A stretch of DNA of 57,087 bases from an uncultured Mediterraneibacter sp. GTDB taxonomy: Bacteria; Bacillota; Clostridia; Lachnospirales; Lachnospiraceae. This document shows, piece after piece, positions 1 through 8,690 of this stretch (position 1 is the stretch's first letter; every line of letters starts with the position of its first letter). Both the position numbers and the translations under genes were made by a program. The notes under the pieces were generated by a model. The model searched no databases, was not told the origin of the DNA, and saw only the letters and a list, made by a program, of their open reading frames with translations. Location: contig CALWLJ010000022.1 in NCBI GenBank assembly GCA_944381495.1, positions 1 to 57,087 of the forward strand. Direction: 5' to 3'.

Positions 1-1906
1 TGCATTTATAAAGGTTATCGTTTACTTTCGTCATGGTGCCTTTCTGTCCGCTGTCATTCTGGTCTTTTCTCATCCAGAAGTATACGTCTCCGCCTTCTTT
101 AGCCGGTATTGCACTGCCTGACTCTTTGCCGTTTGGCGTCTCGGATGTATCAGCTTTACCGTCTGCACCTGTTTTGGATATCCCGTAATACAGTTTCGAA
201 AGCGTTGCGTCAAAATAAACTGTTCTTTCTACCGACTGTACATCAGATACTTCCGCCACATTACCCGACACCGTAACTTTATTTTTTGCGAAATCCTTCC
301 ACAGGAAATGATATGTTTTGTTTTCATGTACAATTGTAATGATCGTATCCTGAGTTGCTTCTAAATCATCTGGAATTGTATAGAAAAGTGTGTTTACACT
401 TCCCTCATATCTCTCAGACAGAGTTTCCTCCTTGCCGCCAATATGTATTTTGTCATTAAAGCTGAAATCACGTGAAGAAAAATATAGAGTCCGTCCCGCA
501 ATGGAATCACTGCCGGATACCGGAGTTTGCCATCCACTGATCAAGCTGCCGTTTGAAAGTTCTGTTTCTCCATAACAGTAATATGTAGTTCCGCTTTTAA
601 TGAGTTCATCCAGAGAAAACTGCTCTGTCTGGGCCCCATTTACATTCAGCCTGACTTTTGTATATTCTTCTGTTCCGTTATAATCATCCGGCACATAGAA
701 CTCCCCGTTCACTTTCGTTGATCCGCTCGAATAATTGCTGTCTGTAAAAAATTCAACTGTAACAGAATCTTCCGGAAGACTCTGAGTCATATCGATAAAG
801 CCAAGTTTCGTACCTGCGCAGCTGGTCTCATCCGGATTAAATTCCACAAATCCGTCACTCGGATTATTCGCATCAAAATATTTCCCATTCAGATCTGAAG
901 CTGAAATCCAACTGGAAATCGGGTTTAATTCACCTTTATAACTACCATTTTGAAAGTATTGAAATTGTACTTGAGCCGTTCCTCCATAAGGAAGATCTTT
1001 TGATTCATCGCCGTTCTCTCCAACTGTAAATTCTGCAAAATATACTTTTTTCCCATTTACTGTCTCGCCGCTGTCCGTGAGATCTCTTAATCCGGTCCAG
1101 TTATCCTTTTCACTTTGTGTTTTCAGCTGTACCTGAAAAGTATAGCCATTATTTATCCACTCATCACTTGGAGTAAAATAGATAATCAGTGTATCTGCGT
1201 TTGACCTGGCGATCGCTCTGCTGTACAATGCTATATTTGAACTATCTTCCCCGGCCTCACTCTCCGCCGCATCAGCTTCCGCTTCCCACACAAACTCTGC
1301 TTCACTGTCCTCATCTTCATCCTCGGAAGCCTGGGTCACATCCTGATCATCCACAAATGCTTTTGCCTTTACCAGGGTTGTTTTTGTGTAGTTTTCTTCA
1401 TCCGTGCGGTACATAAGCTGCATGTCGAAAGATGCTGCCGCTCCCGCCGGAAGCGCTGCCTCCAGGAATCTCTCCGTTACTGTACCGCTTCTGTCCTTTG
1501 TCTGTTTCCACTCTGCTTCCAAAGCCGCCGCGTTTCCGTCAGACAATGTCAGTGCTTCTTTTAATGTATCCTTCAGTGTACTTTCTTCTATGTCCGAGGC
1601 GCCTGTAAATTCACCTTCATCACTGTACAGATTGATCACTTCTACATCCGTATCTGGACTTGTGCCGTCTTCTGTCTGAAGATATACGCGAAGCACACTG
1701 TCTTCTGTTCCACTGTTTATCGCACTGACATGAGCAGTACGGACGGTTCCCTGTTCTGTCTTCTCATTGTCATTCTGCTTTACTGAGATCTGAACTCCAG
1801 ATCCGGAAGCGCCGGGATTTCCGGCTGCTCCCGCCTCCAGCGGCAGATCTGCAACTGACAGTAGCACCGCTGCCGTCAGTAATATACTCCATACTTTCTT
1901 TTTCAT
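1..1906 (-). CDS. Large secreted surface protein, N-terminal 635 codons (open at left window edge)
   Basis: The frame runs without a stop from an ATG at 1906 to the window edge, giving 635 codons. It starts with a signal peptide (KKK, then a hydrophobic stretch, cleavage likely near LEAGA-AG around residue 27). A conserved-looking extracellular domain follows, then a strongly acidic stretch of repeated E/D around residues 180-210, then several beta-rich segments containing FxxxSNYSSG and FYVPDDYNGTEEY. No catalytic motif is recognised. The composition and layout resemble multi-domain adhesin-like proteins of Lachnospiraceae, which usually end in a sortase or wall-anchoring region; that end lies outside the window. 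AGGAA precedes the ATG. It follows the response regulator gene on the same strand and carries its own copy of the shared 69-bp promoter. Function unknown; the secreted location is well supported. Confidence 0.8.
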   Translation of the reverse strand, partial: MKKKVWSILLTAAVLLSVADLPLEAGAAGNPGASGSGVQISVKQNDNEKTEQGTVRTAHVSAINSGTEDSVLRVYLQTEDGTSPDTDVEVINLYSDEGEFTGASDIEESTLKDTLKEALTLSDGNAAALEAEWKQTKDRSGTVTERFLEAALPAGAAASFDMQLMYRTDEENYTKTTLVKAKAFVDDQDVTQASEDEDEDSEAEFVWEAEADAAESEAGEDSSNIALYSRAIARSNADTLIIYFTPSDEWINNGYTFQVQLKTQSEKDNWTGLRDLTDSGETVNGKKVYFAEFTVGENGDESKDLPYGGTAQVQFQYFQNGSYKGELNPISSWISASDLNGKYFDANNPSDGFVEFNPDETSCAGTKLGFIDMTQSLPEDSVTVEFFTDSNYSSGSTKVNGEFYVPDDYNGTEEYTKVRLNVNGAQTEQFSLDELIKSGTTYYCYGETELSNGSLISGWQTPVSGSDSIAGRTLYFSSRDFSFNDKIHIGGKEETLSERYEGSVNTLFYTIPDDLEATQDTIITIVHENKTYHFLWKDFAKNKVTVSGNVAEVSDVQSVERTVYFDATLSKLYYGISKTGADGKADTSETPNGKESGSAIPAKEGGDVYFWMRKDQNDSGQKGTMTKVNDNLYKC

Positions 1907-1955
1907 AATTCCTGCCGACCTTTTTTCCTTTCCCGCTTTACTCCACTGATGCGCT

Positions 1956-1982
1956 GTTTACCCGCCGAAGATCACTTCGACG
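1956..1982. other. Inverted repeat in the leader of the surface-protein gene
   Basis: CCCGCCGAAG and CTTCGACGGG flank a four-base loop, giving ten pairs with one G:U on one strand. It lies between the predicted transcription start and the ribosome binding site of the surface-protein gene. It lacks a T-tract, so it is more likely a leader hairpin than a terminator. Confidence 0.45.
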
Positions 1983-2021
1983 GGTATTATGCTTATGTTC
2001 TTTTTCTGTCTTTTCAAGCAG

Positions 2022-2090
2022 ATTTTACTTTCTTATGAGATTTTTTTTAACATAAAAATTTATAGAAATATGTTAATATCCAAAGAATTT
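2022..2090 (-). promoter_or_regulatory. Shared regulon promoter, copy 1 (surface protein)
   Basis: On the minus strand: -10 TAAAAT (2022-2027), 17-bp spacer, -35 TTAAAA (2045-2050), a 19-bp element (2051-2069) and a 21-bp element (2070-2090) containing TTCTTTGGATATTAACAT. The two elements match copy 7 (31.1 kb) at 13 of 19 positions and, over the 18-base core, at 13 of 18 positions without gaps. Confidence 0.65.
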
Positions 2091-2100
2091 TATCACTGCA

Positions 2101-3621
2101 TCATGATAAAGCAGCCTGTTTGCGATATGTATCCGGAGTGATCCCATACTGCTGCCGGAAGCATTTACAGAAATACGACATGTTTTTAAACCCTACATCA
2201 CATCCGATCTCACTGATCGACTTATCTGTGCTTTTCAGGAGCTCCGCTGACTTTTCCAGACGGATGTTCTTGATGTACTGATTCAGGTTCTCGCCTGTTT
2301 CTTTCTTGAAGATCATGCTCAGATAACCGGCAGACAGATAGAGCCTTCTGGCCAGCACGTCCAGATTAATATCTTCTCCGTAATGACTCCTGACATACTC
2401 TTTTGTAAGTTCTGTCTTGTACTTCAGGCTTCCTTTATCCTCGGCAATGAACTGCATGTATTTCGCCATCTGCTTTTCCGTGATCTCTGTGATCCCGGCA
2501 ATGCTCTGACAGGCGTACATCTCATCCACTACTTTTTCCAGTCTTTCCGTCTGCATCATTGCTGTCGACTCCCACATGGCTTTTACAAGATTGGAGAAGA
2601 CGAACTTCACGTACATGGTCGGGAACTGATTGCTGGTGCTGTATTTTTTTACCACCCTATGGAAATGTTCCTCCAGATGATACACGTCCCGGTTACGGAT
2701 ATCCCGCTCCAGCATACCCAGCAGCTGTCCTTCGTTTATCGCCTTGTCGCCGGGATCTTCCGGGTTCTCGCAGAACACTTTTCTTCCGGTCTGGTAGAAT
2801 TTCTCTTCCATCAGGCTGTCCAGTTTCCGGTATACTCTGGGCAGTTCTTTATAGGATTCCATCCTGCCGCTGACCGCGATCCAGAATTCCATGCAGAAGT
2901 CCATATACAGTCTGTGAGAGAATCCCTCTGCTTCTCTGAGCAGGTTCTTCGGCTCTTCCAGGAACAGCAGAAGTGCCTGGTTTGTATTCAGATTCAGGTA
3001 GGTTACCTTTTCCAGAAAGTAATCGTTAAGTACGTTCCTGAACTGTTCCTCTGATTCCTCGAAGAAATCGTCTGTTCCTTCGATCAGGCAGATGTAATGG
3101 ATCTTTTCCCATATGGCAAAATCTACGTGGCCCTCCGCTTCCGACAGAACGGATGGTTTACTTTCCATTATGTAACGGCTCATAAAATATCTGCTCAATG
3201 CTTTTGATGTTTTTTCTCTGCTCTTCATTGCTTCCTCTCTTTTCCGGAGACACTGCTGGGCGCTTTCATACGCCCGGTTGAACTCGCAGGGATCAACAGG
3301 TTTCAGGATATAATCCTTCACGCCGTATTCGATCGCAGTCCTGGCATAGTCGAAATCCTGAAATCCGCTGAGGAGAATAGTCTGCATCTCTCTCTTATCC
3401 TCCGCCGCCTGTTTCGCAAGATCCAGTCCCGACAAGAAGGGCATCCTGATATCTGTCAGCAGGATATCGATATCCTCTGCTCCCATCAGAGCCGCCGCCT
3501 CCTTTCCGTTGGTCGCTTCCAGTATCCGGCAGTCAGGATCCTTTTTCTCAATGAGACTGCGGATTCCCTTGCGTTCAATCCTCTCATCATCTGCTATAAG
3601 CACTGTATACATTCCTCTCAC
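2101..3621 (-). CDS. Response regulator, REC + AraC-type DNA-binding domain (YesN family)
   Basis: This 506-residue protein is a two-component response regulator. The receiver domain is at residues 4-122, with acidic pair D11/D12, phospho-acceptor D57 in LLTDIRMP and K107 in ILKPVD. A long linker region (130-390) is typical of YesN-like regulators. The C-terminal AraC domain (about 405-503) shows two helix-turn-helices (LARRLYLSAGYLSMIFKKE and the later SEIGCDVGF region). The start is ambiguous: GTG at 3621 is preceded closely by AAAGGA, while ATG at 3612 gives MYTVLIADDE. It lies after malEFG and a terminator, and has its own copy of the shared promoter, suggesting autoregulation. No histidine kinase gene is next to it. 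I infer that it activates the starch/EPS promoters listed here; that role is not proven. Confidence 0.93.
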   Translation of the reverse strand: MRGMYTVLIADDERIERKGIRSLIEKKDPDCRILEATNGKEAAALMGAEDIDILLTDIRMPFLSGLDLAKQAAEDKREMQTILLSGFQDFDYARTAIEYGVKDYILKPVDPCEFNRAYESAQQCLRKREEAMKSREKTSKALSRYFMSRYIMESKPSVLSEAEGHVDFAIWEKIHYICLIEGTDDFFEESEEQFRNVLNDYFLEKVTYLNLNTNQALLLFLEEPKNLLREAEGFSHRLYMDFCMEFWIAVSGRMESYKELPRVYRKLDSLMEEKFYQTGRKVFCENPEDPGDKAINEGQLLGMLERDIRNRDVYHLEEHFHRVVKKYSTSNQFPTMYVKFVFSNLVKAMWESTAMMQTERLEKVVDEMYACQSIAGITEITEKQMAKYMQFIAEDKGSLKYKTELTKEYVRSHYGEDINLDVLARRLYLSAGYLSMIFKKETGENLNQYIKNIRLEKSAELLKSTDKSISEIGCDVGFKNMSYFCKCFRQQYGITPDTYRKQAALS

Positions 3622-3684
3622 CCATCCTTTACTATGCTGCGCCTTTACCGGCTTCTATCCTCTTTCTATCATTTCGATGATATT

Positions 3685-3753
3685 ATTCTAATGTAATAAA
3701 GCAGCAAAGCACATAAAACAAATCGCAGATTTATAGCATTTTCCAAAGATTCT
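3685..3753 (-). promoter_or_regulatory. Shared regulon promoter, copy 2 (response regulator)
   Basis: -10 TAGAAT (3685-3690), 17-bp spacer, poor -35 TGTGCT (3708-3713), 19-bp element (3714-3732), 21-bp element (3733-3753) containing CTTTGGAAAATGCTAT. It begins four bases after the malG terminator, so the regulator gene is transcribed separately from malEFG. A weak -35 with upstream repeats fits activator dependence and autoregulation. Confidence 0.6.
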
Positions 3754-3756
3754 GAG

Positions 3757-3794
3757 AGAAACAGCCGGCCTGTATACGCCGGCCGGCTGTTTCT
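3757..3794 (-). terminator. Terminator after malG
   Basis: A perfect 13-bp inverted repeat (AGAAACAGCCGGC and its complement) with a 12-base loop, followed on the minus strand by a short T-rich run. It ends the malEFG operon and is symmetrical enough to work both ways. Confidence 0.8.
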
Positions 3795-3896
3795 GTATAA
3801 CGTGCATTTTTATGTGATTTTCTTCTGTTTTTATCCTGCTTCAGGACAGGGAAGGACTGAGATCATGTCCTGTAACGTTTTGTATTTCTTCGTATA

Positions 3897-4784
3897 TCAG
3901 CCCTTCACGGCGCCGCCTGTAACACCTTCTACATAGTATTTCTGCAGGCAGAGGAACAGTATCGTTACCGGTATCGCTACCAGTACGCCGCCGGCACAGA
4001 ATCTTGTAAAGTAGCCCTGATAATCGTTTGTCCATACCCAGCGCTGCAGTGCAACCGCTACGTTATAGCTCTTGCTGTAGCCGAACGCCACATAGGATGC
4101 GAATACATAGTCACACCACGGAGCCATGAATGCAGTCAGTGCCGTATAGATGATAATCGGCTTGGCCAGCGGAAGGATGATCGTGACCGCGATGCGGGCG
4201 TTGGATGCTCCGTCAAGCCGCGCGGATTCGTCCAGCGCCTTTGGCATGGTATCCAGGAAGCCCTTCGCCACATAGTAACCCATACCGGAACTTGCCACCG
4301 TTACCAGCACCAGACCGGGGATCGCGCCTGCCTGAGTCAGTCCGAACTGCTGCAGAAGGAAGTACATACAGATCATCGTCAGGAAGCCCGGGAACATGCC
4401 AAGGATCAGCCAGAACTGCATTAATAATGTTCTTCCCCTGAATCTCAGTCTGGACAGCGCATAGGCTACGCTCAGCACCATAAATGTATTAAAAATTGCT
4501 GCGCATACCGCAACGATCAGCGTATTCAGATACCATCTTACAAAGGAGCAGTCTCCGCTGAAAAGATAAGTGTAGTTGTCCAGAGAGAATTCCTTGGGCA
4601 TCAGGTATGCTACCATGCCGCCGTACTCTGACGCATAGGAACGGAAACTCTGGAGCACAAGTCCTACAAAGGGAAACAGCCATATAATACTGATGATGAT
4701 TAGTATCGCATAGGTAATGGCATTTCCGATTTTTCTGTTTCTGCTCCTGGATGCGGTTTTCTTTTCTTTATTCTTATTAGCCAT
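3897..4784 (-). CDS. malG: Maltose/maltodextrin ABC transporter permease MalG
   Basis: This 295-residue inner-membrane permease has six predicted membrane segments, beginning around residue 22 (AITYAILIIISIIWLFPFVG). It carries the EAA loop that contacts the ATPase (ESARLDGASN, about residues 187-196). It is a member of the MalG-type sugar permease family and would import maltose or maltodextrins with MalF and MalE. The start codon overlaps the malF stop by one base (TAATG), indicating translational coupling. A strong terminator follows 100 bases downstream. No ATPase gene (MsmX/MalK type) is in the operon, so a shared ATPase encoded elsewhere is expected, as is common in Bacillota. Confidence 0.95.
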   Translation of the reverse strand: MANKNKEKKTASRSRNRKIGNAITYAILIIISIIWLFPFVGLVLQSFRSYASEYGGMVAYLMPKEFSLDNYTYLFSGDCSFVRWYLNTLIVAVCAAIFNTFMVLSVAYALSRLRFRGRTLLMQFWLILGMFPGFLTMICMYFLLQQFGLTQAGAIPGLVLVTVASSGMGYYVAKGFLDTMPKALDESARLDGASNARIAVTIILPLAKPIIIYTALTAFMAPWCDYVFASYVAFGYSKSYNVAVALQRWVWTNDYQGYFTRFCAGGVLVAIPVTILFLCLQKYYVEGVTGGAVKG

Positions 4785-6187
4785 TATTGGAATCCCTCCT
4801 CGTCTCTTACAGAAGGCAGCAGCCGGTAAACTACAAGCGATATGACTGCCGTTACTGCAAATACCATAATACCGATCACGGCTGCCATACGGTAGTTCGT
4901 GTCATTGACAGTCAGCTTGTACAGCCAGGTGATCAGAAGGTCCGTATAACCTGCTCCTCCTGCCAGATCCATAGACAACGGATTTCCCTGGGTCAGCAGG
5001 AATATGACGTTGAAGTTGTTCAGATTTCCGGTAAATGCTGTCAGAAGATACGGTCCTGTCACGAACAGCATATAGGGAAGCGTGATGCTGCGGAACATCT
5101 GGAATGCATTGGCGCCGTCAATCCTGGCGCTTTCATACAGATCTTCCGGAATATTCATCAGGATACCGGTTGCCATCAGCATAGTAGGCGGAATACCTAC
5201 CCAGAGGTTGATCACGATGATCAGCACACGGGCGATAGCCACATTGGACCAGAACGGTATATAGGAATCGATCAGGCCCCACTTCAGCAGATAAGCATTT
5301 ACCAGACCGTCGTTGGCAAACAGCTTATACACATAGAGCAGTGATACAAACTGAGGGATCGCGATGGTCATGACCAGGATCGTTCTCCACAGTTTCTTGA
5401 ACCTGATCCCCTTCTTGTTGATCAGGATAGCCACTCCCATACCCAGGAAATAGTTCAGGAATGTGGCGAAGAACGCCCATACCAGCGTCCATCCCAGGAC
5501 AGTGAAGAAGGTAGAGCCGAATCCGGAGCCTCCAATGCTTAACAGATTTTTAAAGTTCTCCAGGCCCACCCATCCGAACAGATTGCTGGGCGGCTGGTGC
5601 TGTGCGTCATAGTTTGTAAACGCAATGCAGATCATGAAGATGATCGGTATCACGATAAATACAAATATCCCGATATTCGGAAGCGCCAGCAGCGTTTTGT
5701 CAAAATTTTCTGTAAACAGAGACCGGAAATCCTGTCTGGATGTAGGCAGAGCCTTGCCGGCCTTCTTCAGCAGATAGATCTGCCTGTTCTGACGGATGTT
5801 CACCCTCCACAGGAACAGGAACGCAAACAGGACAAACAGAGAAAGGATTCCATACAGCAGGATCAGAAAACTGTTGTCTCCATAGATTGTAACCGGTACG
5901 TTTCCGGATTTGTCCACATATGTGGCCGATGTTCCCAGCGTGGGAAGTTTTGAAATGTAGACTGCGCCAAAAGTGACCATATAATAGATGAAAAATATCT
6001 CTATCGCAAGGAAAATAATTCCCCGGAGGAACTGTCTGTGGAGCAGCTGGCCGAAGCCCATGATCACGAAAGACAGCTTAGCCGTCCAGTCTCCTTCTGT
6101 GAAGGTCCGTCCGATTTCACGGAGTCCTTTGCCGATCCCCGAGAGCGGCGTTCCCTTTTTGGCGGTTGATTTATTGTCTTTACTCAT
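4784..6187 (-). CDS. malF: Maltose/maltodextrin ABC transporter permease MalF
   Basis: This 467-residue permease has about eight membrane segments. An N-terminal extension of about 150 residues (membrane spans near 40-85 and 105-127) precedes the core permease, as in MalF-type rather than short sugar permeases. The EAA loop reads ESARIDGANAFQMF near residue 360. It pairs with MalG, with which it overlaps by one base, and lies 160 bases after malE; a long hairpin sits in that gap. The ribosome binding site is TGGAGG-like, just upstream of the ATG. Substrate is inferred from family and from the amylases next door, and was not shown directly. Confidence 0.95.
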   Translation of the reverse strand: MSKDNKSTAKKGTPLSGIGKGLREIGRTFTEGDWTAKLSFVIMGFGQLLHRQFLRGIIFLAIEIFFIYYMVTFGAVYISKLPTLGTSATYVDKSGNVPVTIYGDNSFLILLYGILSLFVLFAFLFLWRVNIRQNRQIYLLKKAGKALPTSRQDFRSLFTENFDKTLLALPNIGIFVFIVIPIIFMICIAFTNYDAQHQPPSNLFGWVGLENFKNLLSIGGSGFGSTFFTVLGWTLVWAFFATFLNYFLGMGVAILINKKGIRFKKLWRTILVMTIAIPQFVSLLYVYKLFANDGLVNAYLLKWGLIDSYIPFWSNVAIARVLIIVINLWVGIPPTMLMATGILMNIPEDLYESARIDGANAFQMFRSITLPYMLFVTGPYLLTAFTGNLNNFNVIFLLTQGNPLSMDLAGGAGYTDLLITWLYKLTVNDTNYRMAAVIGIMVFAVTAVISLVVYRLLPSVRDEEGFQ

Positions 6188-6222
6188 AAATACCTCCAGT
6201 TTAACTTTGTCTTAAATCAATT

Positions 6223-6256
6223 GTTGCGCAGACTGCCTTCCGGCGTTCTGCGCAAC
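6223..6256 (-). other. malE-malF intergenic hairpin
   Basis: GTTGCGCAGA and TCTGCGCAAC form ten perfect pairs; an inner GCC-TTCC-GGC adds three more. No T-tract follows on the minus strand. It is probably a stabilising or partial-termination structure that leaves more malE than malFG message, comparable in position to the REP hairpin in E. coli malE-malF. Confidence 0.6.
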
Positions 6257-6347
6257 AGTCGTGTATAAGTAAGAAGTTCTAAAAATGAAAAAGTCGAGTC
6301 AGTATTTTGTTCTGCCGCGTTAAGCTCAGCTGCCTGCCGTCGCAGAA

Positions 6348-7628
6348 TTATTTTGTCACATATGATTCACATGTTGCCTGGTAGTTCTCAAGAGCAGTCA
6401 TCAGCTGGTCGTCAGAAGCATTATCATATGTTCCTGCGATAATATCATCTGCCAGTGATGTAGACAGATCCCAGAATCCCTGCGGATACTGTCCCTGCGG
6501 GATGGTATACTGCAGCTGCTCATTCAGTGCGGAAAGTGCCTCGTCAGCCTGTACGCTCTCATCTTTCTGTGCCTCCAGATTGGACGGTCCCCATGCGACT
6601 GCTTTGTAACGTTCTACCTGTACCTCTGCGCTTGTCAGGTATTTAGCAAGTTCCAGACATACCGTAGCTTTTCCGGTATCGCTCTGCGGTTTCACACCCA
6701 TAAGCTTGAATCCGCCGAAGCCGCCCATCTGATATGTCTGTCCGTCCACTGTGAATGTCGGGAGCTTCGCGCATGCATATCCGTTGCCAAACAGTTCTTT
6801 CGCTGCTGACGCATCCCATGTTCCGTCTACAATTGCGGCTGCATTTGTCGCATTGCTTACAGAAGATCCATTGTAGAATGCTGTGGATTTTGTCAGGTTG
6901 ACGATTGCTTTCATCGCTTCAACGCCTTCCTGTGAAGCATAGGTTGCATCAATGGCTGTGAAGTTTCCATCAGAATCTGTGTCATATGTAAGTGTACATC
7001 CGGCTCCGAAGAAGAATGCCGGCATATACCATCCGTTATTGACCTCCATGTAGAATCCCTTGCCTGCTTTTTCACAGTCAGCAACGATTCCCTCCAGAGT
7101 AGACGGATCAGAGATCACGTTCTTGTCATAGTAGAGGAAATATCCGTTATCCGATGTAACCGGGAATGCATAGATGGAATCCCCCATCTTAGAAGCTTCT
7201 ACAGATCCCTCATCGTTGTTCTCTGTTACAAAGTCTGCATAGTCTCCGATAATTTCACTGACAGCTCCTGCGGAAACAAGGCGTGCCATCTGGTCCTGTG
7301 CAAACACGAAAACATCAGCACCGCTCGCGACATCCGTGATCATATTGCTGGCTGCATCGCCTTCGCCGACCGCCTCTACATTGATGTCATAACCGGAATA
7401 AGCCTCATTCTCATCAATAAACTTCTGAGCCTGTTCCTTGGTGAAGTCCACGCTCTGCTCAGCCACCCAGATCTTGATCGTACCGGAGCCGTAATCCACA
7501 TCTCCTGAATCCTCTGCTCCTGCTGTTGCGTTGCCTGCACTATCTCCTGAGCCGCCGGCTGAACCACATGCCGCAAGGCTGAGTGCCATCGCTCCTGCCA
7601 GAAGGACAGATACAATTTTCTTCTTCAT
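6348..7628 (-). CDS. malE: Maltose/maltodextrin-binding lipoprotein MalE
   Basis: This 426-residue extracellular solute-binding protein (SBP family 1) captures maltodextrins for the MalFG permease. The N-terminus is a lipoprotein signal with lipobox LAAC and the lipidated cysteine at residue 21, followed by a Gly/Ser/Asp-rich tether up to about residue 48. The mature domain starts with GTIKIWVAEQSVDFTKEQ and contains aromatic residues typical of sugar clefts (NGWYMPAFFFG, GPSNLEAQ). The ribosome binding site AGGAGG lies 11 bases upstream of the ATG. It heads the malE-malF-malG operon and carries a copy of the shared promoter. Confidence 0.95.
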   Translation of the reverse strand: MKKKIVSVLLAGAMALSLAACGSAGGSGDSAGNATAGAEDSGDVDYGSGTIKIWVAEQSVDFTKEQAQKFIDENEAYSGYDINVEAVGEGDAASNMITDVASGADVFVFAQDQMARLVSAGAVSEIIGDYADFVTENNDEGSVEASKMGDSIYAFPVTSDNGYFLYYDKNVISDPSTLEGIVADCEKAGKGFYMEVNNGWYMPAFFFGAGCTLTYDTDSDGNFTAIDATYASQEGVEAMKAIVNLTKSTAFYNGSSVSNATNAAAIVDGTWDASAAKELFGNGYACAKLPTFTVDGQTYQMGGFGGFKLMGVKPQSDTGKATVCLELAKYLTSAEVQVERYKAVAWGPSNLEAQKDESVQADEALSALNEQLQYTIPQGQYPQGFWDLSTSLADDIIAGTYDNASDDQLMTALENYQATCESYVTK

Positions 7629-7665
7629 ATTATTTTTTGCCTCCTTTTTGCAATTTACGCTGATT

Positions 7666-7681
7666 ATGATTTTTTAATCAT
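7666..7681. promoter_or_regulatory. Palindrome in malE leader
   Basis: ATGATT and AATCAT flank TTTT. It lies between the -10 hexamer and the malE ribosome binding site, where it could be a repressor operator or a leader hairpin. Confidence 0.4.
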
Positions 7682-7701
7682 CTTATCTGTCGTTGGTATA
7701 G

Positions 7702-7770
7702 ATTATAGGGAATCAGAGGCCGGATTAGTATGAAAAAATATCAAGAAACATGTCACTATTTCAAGAAAAT
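7702..7770 (-). promoter_or_regulatory. Shared regulon promoter, copy 3 (malEFG)
   Basis: -10 TATAAT (7702-7707), 17-bp spacer, non-consensus -35 TACTAA (7725-7730), 19-bp element (7731-7749) and 21-bp element (7750-7770). TTTCTTGA occurs twice, exactly 20 bp apart, the clearest direct repeat of the set. A perfect -10 with a poor -35 predicts activator dependence. Confidence 0.75.
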
Positions 7771-7825
7771 ATCTTCTGCTCTGTCAGCTGCCGTTCAAAG
7801 CTTTCTGACAGAGCAGAAGATATTT
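7767..7825 (-). terminator. Terminator after the lipoprotein gene
   Basis: A 21-bp perfect inverted repeat (beginning AAATATCTTCTGCTCTG) with a 17-base loop and T-rich flanks on both strands. It separates the amylase-lipoprotein unit from malE and touches the upstream end of the malE promoter. Confidence 0.85.
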
Positions 7826-7847
7826 TTCATTCCGAAACCGCCCCGTT

Positions 7848-8567
7848 TCATGCCAGATAAAGGCTGGAGAGCCACTCCTGTACCGAGGTTTCGTACTGTC
7901 CCATATCGCCTTCCATCATCCTGAAATCAGCCGTATAATAAGTATCATCATCTGCGATCAGGACCCCTCTGTGGAGCATACTATATCCATTGTCGTCCTC
8001 GTATGCTGTATATTCATACGCATCCATCCCCAGATCTGCCGCTACGTCTTCATTGAGTGTTACGGAAGCGGCCGTCCATCCGCAGTTCTGAATATAGTCT
8101 TCTGTAAATGCCGCACCGTCGGATACAGACTCCGGTACGCAGCTCCAGGTATACTCCAGGCGCCCGTCCGCATCGCAGATATAGCTTTCCTCAAATCCGC
8201 CTTTTCCGTCTTCCTCTGAACTCTGCCGCACCCAGGATCCTGTCTCATCCATTTCAAGTATCTTCCCGTCCCAGGATCCCCGTTCCACACTCGTCTGTAC
8301 AGTCTCTTTGCCGTCCGCATGAAGCTGATCGATCTCATCTGCCGCTTCCTGGGCCGCACCGGCCTCCTGTTCGTCCGCAGCTTTCCCGGATCCTTCGCCT
8401 GCAGGCTCACTGCCATCTGTTTCATTTTCCGAGCTGCTGCCATCCGCCTCGATTGTAATATTCTTCGCCGAAGGATCATCTGACTGATCTGCTGTATTAC
8501 TGCTGCATCCCGGCAGCGCCAATACTGCCGCCGCCAGAAGTACTGCCAGTATTTTCTTTCTGTGCAT
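7848..8567 (-). CDS. Small lipoprotein of unknown function
   Basis: The start was chosen at ATG 8567 because AAGGAGG precedes it at good spacing and because a lipoprotein signal begins there (HRKK, hydrophobic core, LPGC with the lipid cysteine at residue 21). A longer frame upstream has no ribosome binding site. The 239-residue product has a Ser/Glu/Ala-rich linker (about 25-90) and then a compact domain rich in aromatic and acidic residues (YICDADGRLEYTWSC, AYEYTAYEDDNGYS). I do not recognise the domain. It follows the amylase gene after a hairpin lacking a T-tract, so it is probably cotranscribed and might act at the cell surface in starch use. Confidence 0.8.
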   Translation of the reverse strand: MHRKKILAVLLAAAVLALPGCSSNTADQSDDPSAKNITIEADGSSSENETDGSEPAGEGSGKAADEQEAGAAQEAADEIDQLHADGKETVQTSVERGSWDGKILEMDETGSWVRQSSEEDGKGGFEESYICDADGRLEYTWSCVPESVSDGAAFTEDYIQNCGWTAASVTLNEDVAADLGMDAYEYTAYEDDNGYSMLHRGVLIADDDTYYTADFRMMEGDMGQYETSVQEWLSSLYLA

Positions 8568-8594
8568 TTTTTTCCTCCTTTTATCTGTTCCCGG

Positions 8595-8643
8595 CAACGG
8601 CAGCCGGACATCATGTGACATCCATATCATCCGGCTGCCGTTG
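8595..8643 (-). other. Hairpin between amylase and lipoprotein genes
   Basis: A 14-bp perfect inverted repeat (CAACGGCAGCCGGA and complement) with a 21-base loop. No T-tract follows on the minus strand, so it more likely sets message processing or stability, or gives partial termination. Confidence 0.6.
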
Positions 8644-8690
8644 TCTGGAGTTCTTGTTACCTCACTGTCATTATCAGATCATTACAGTTC

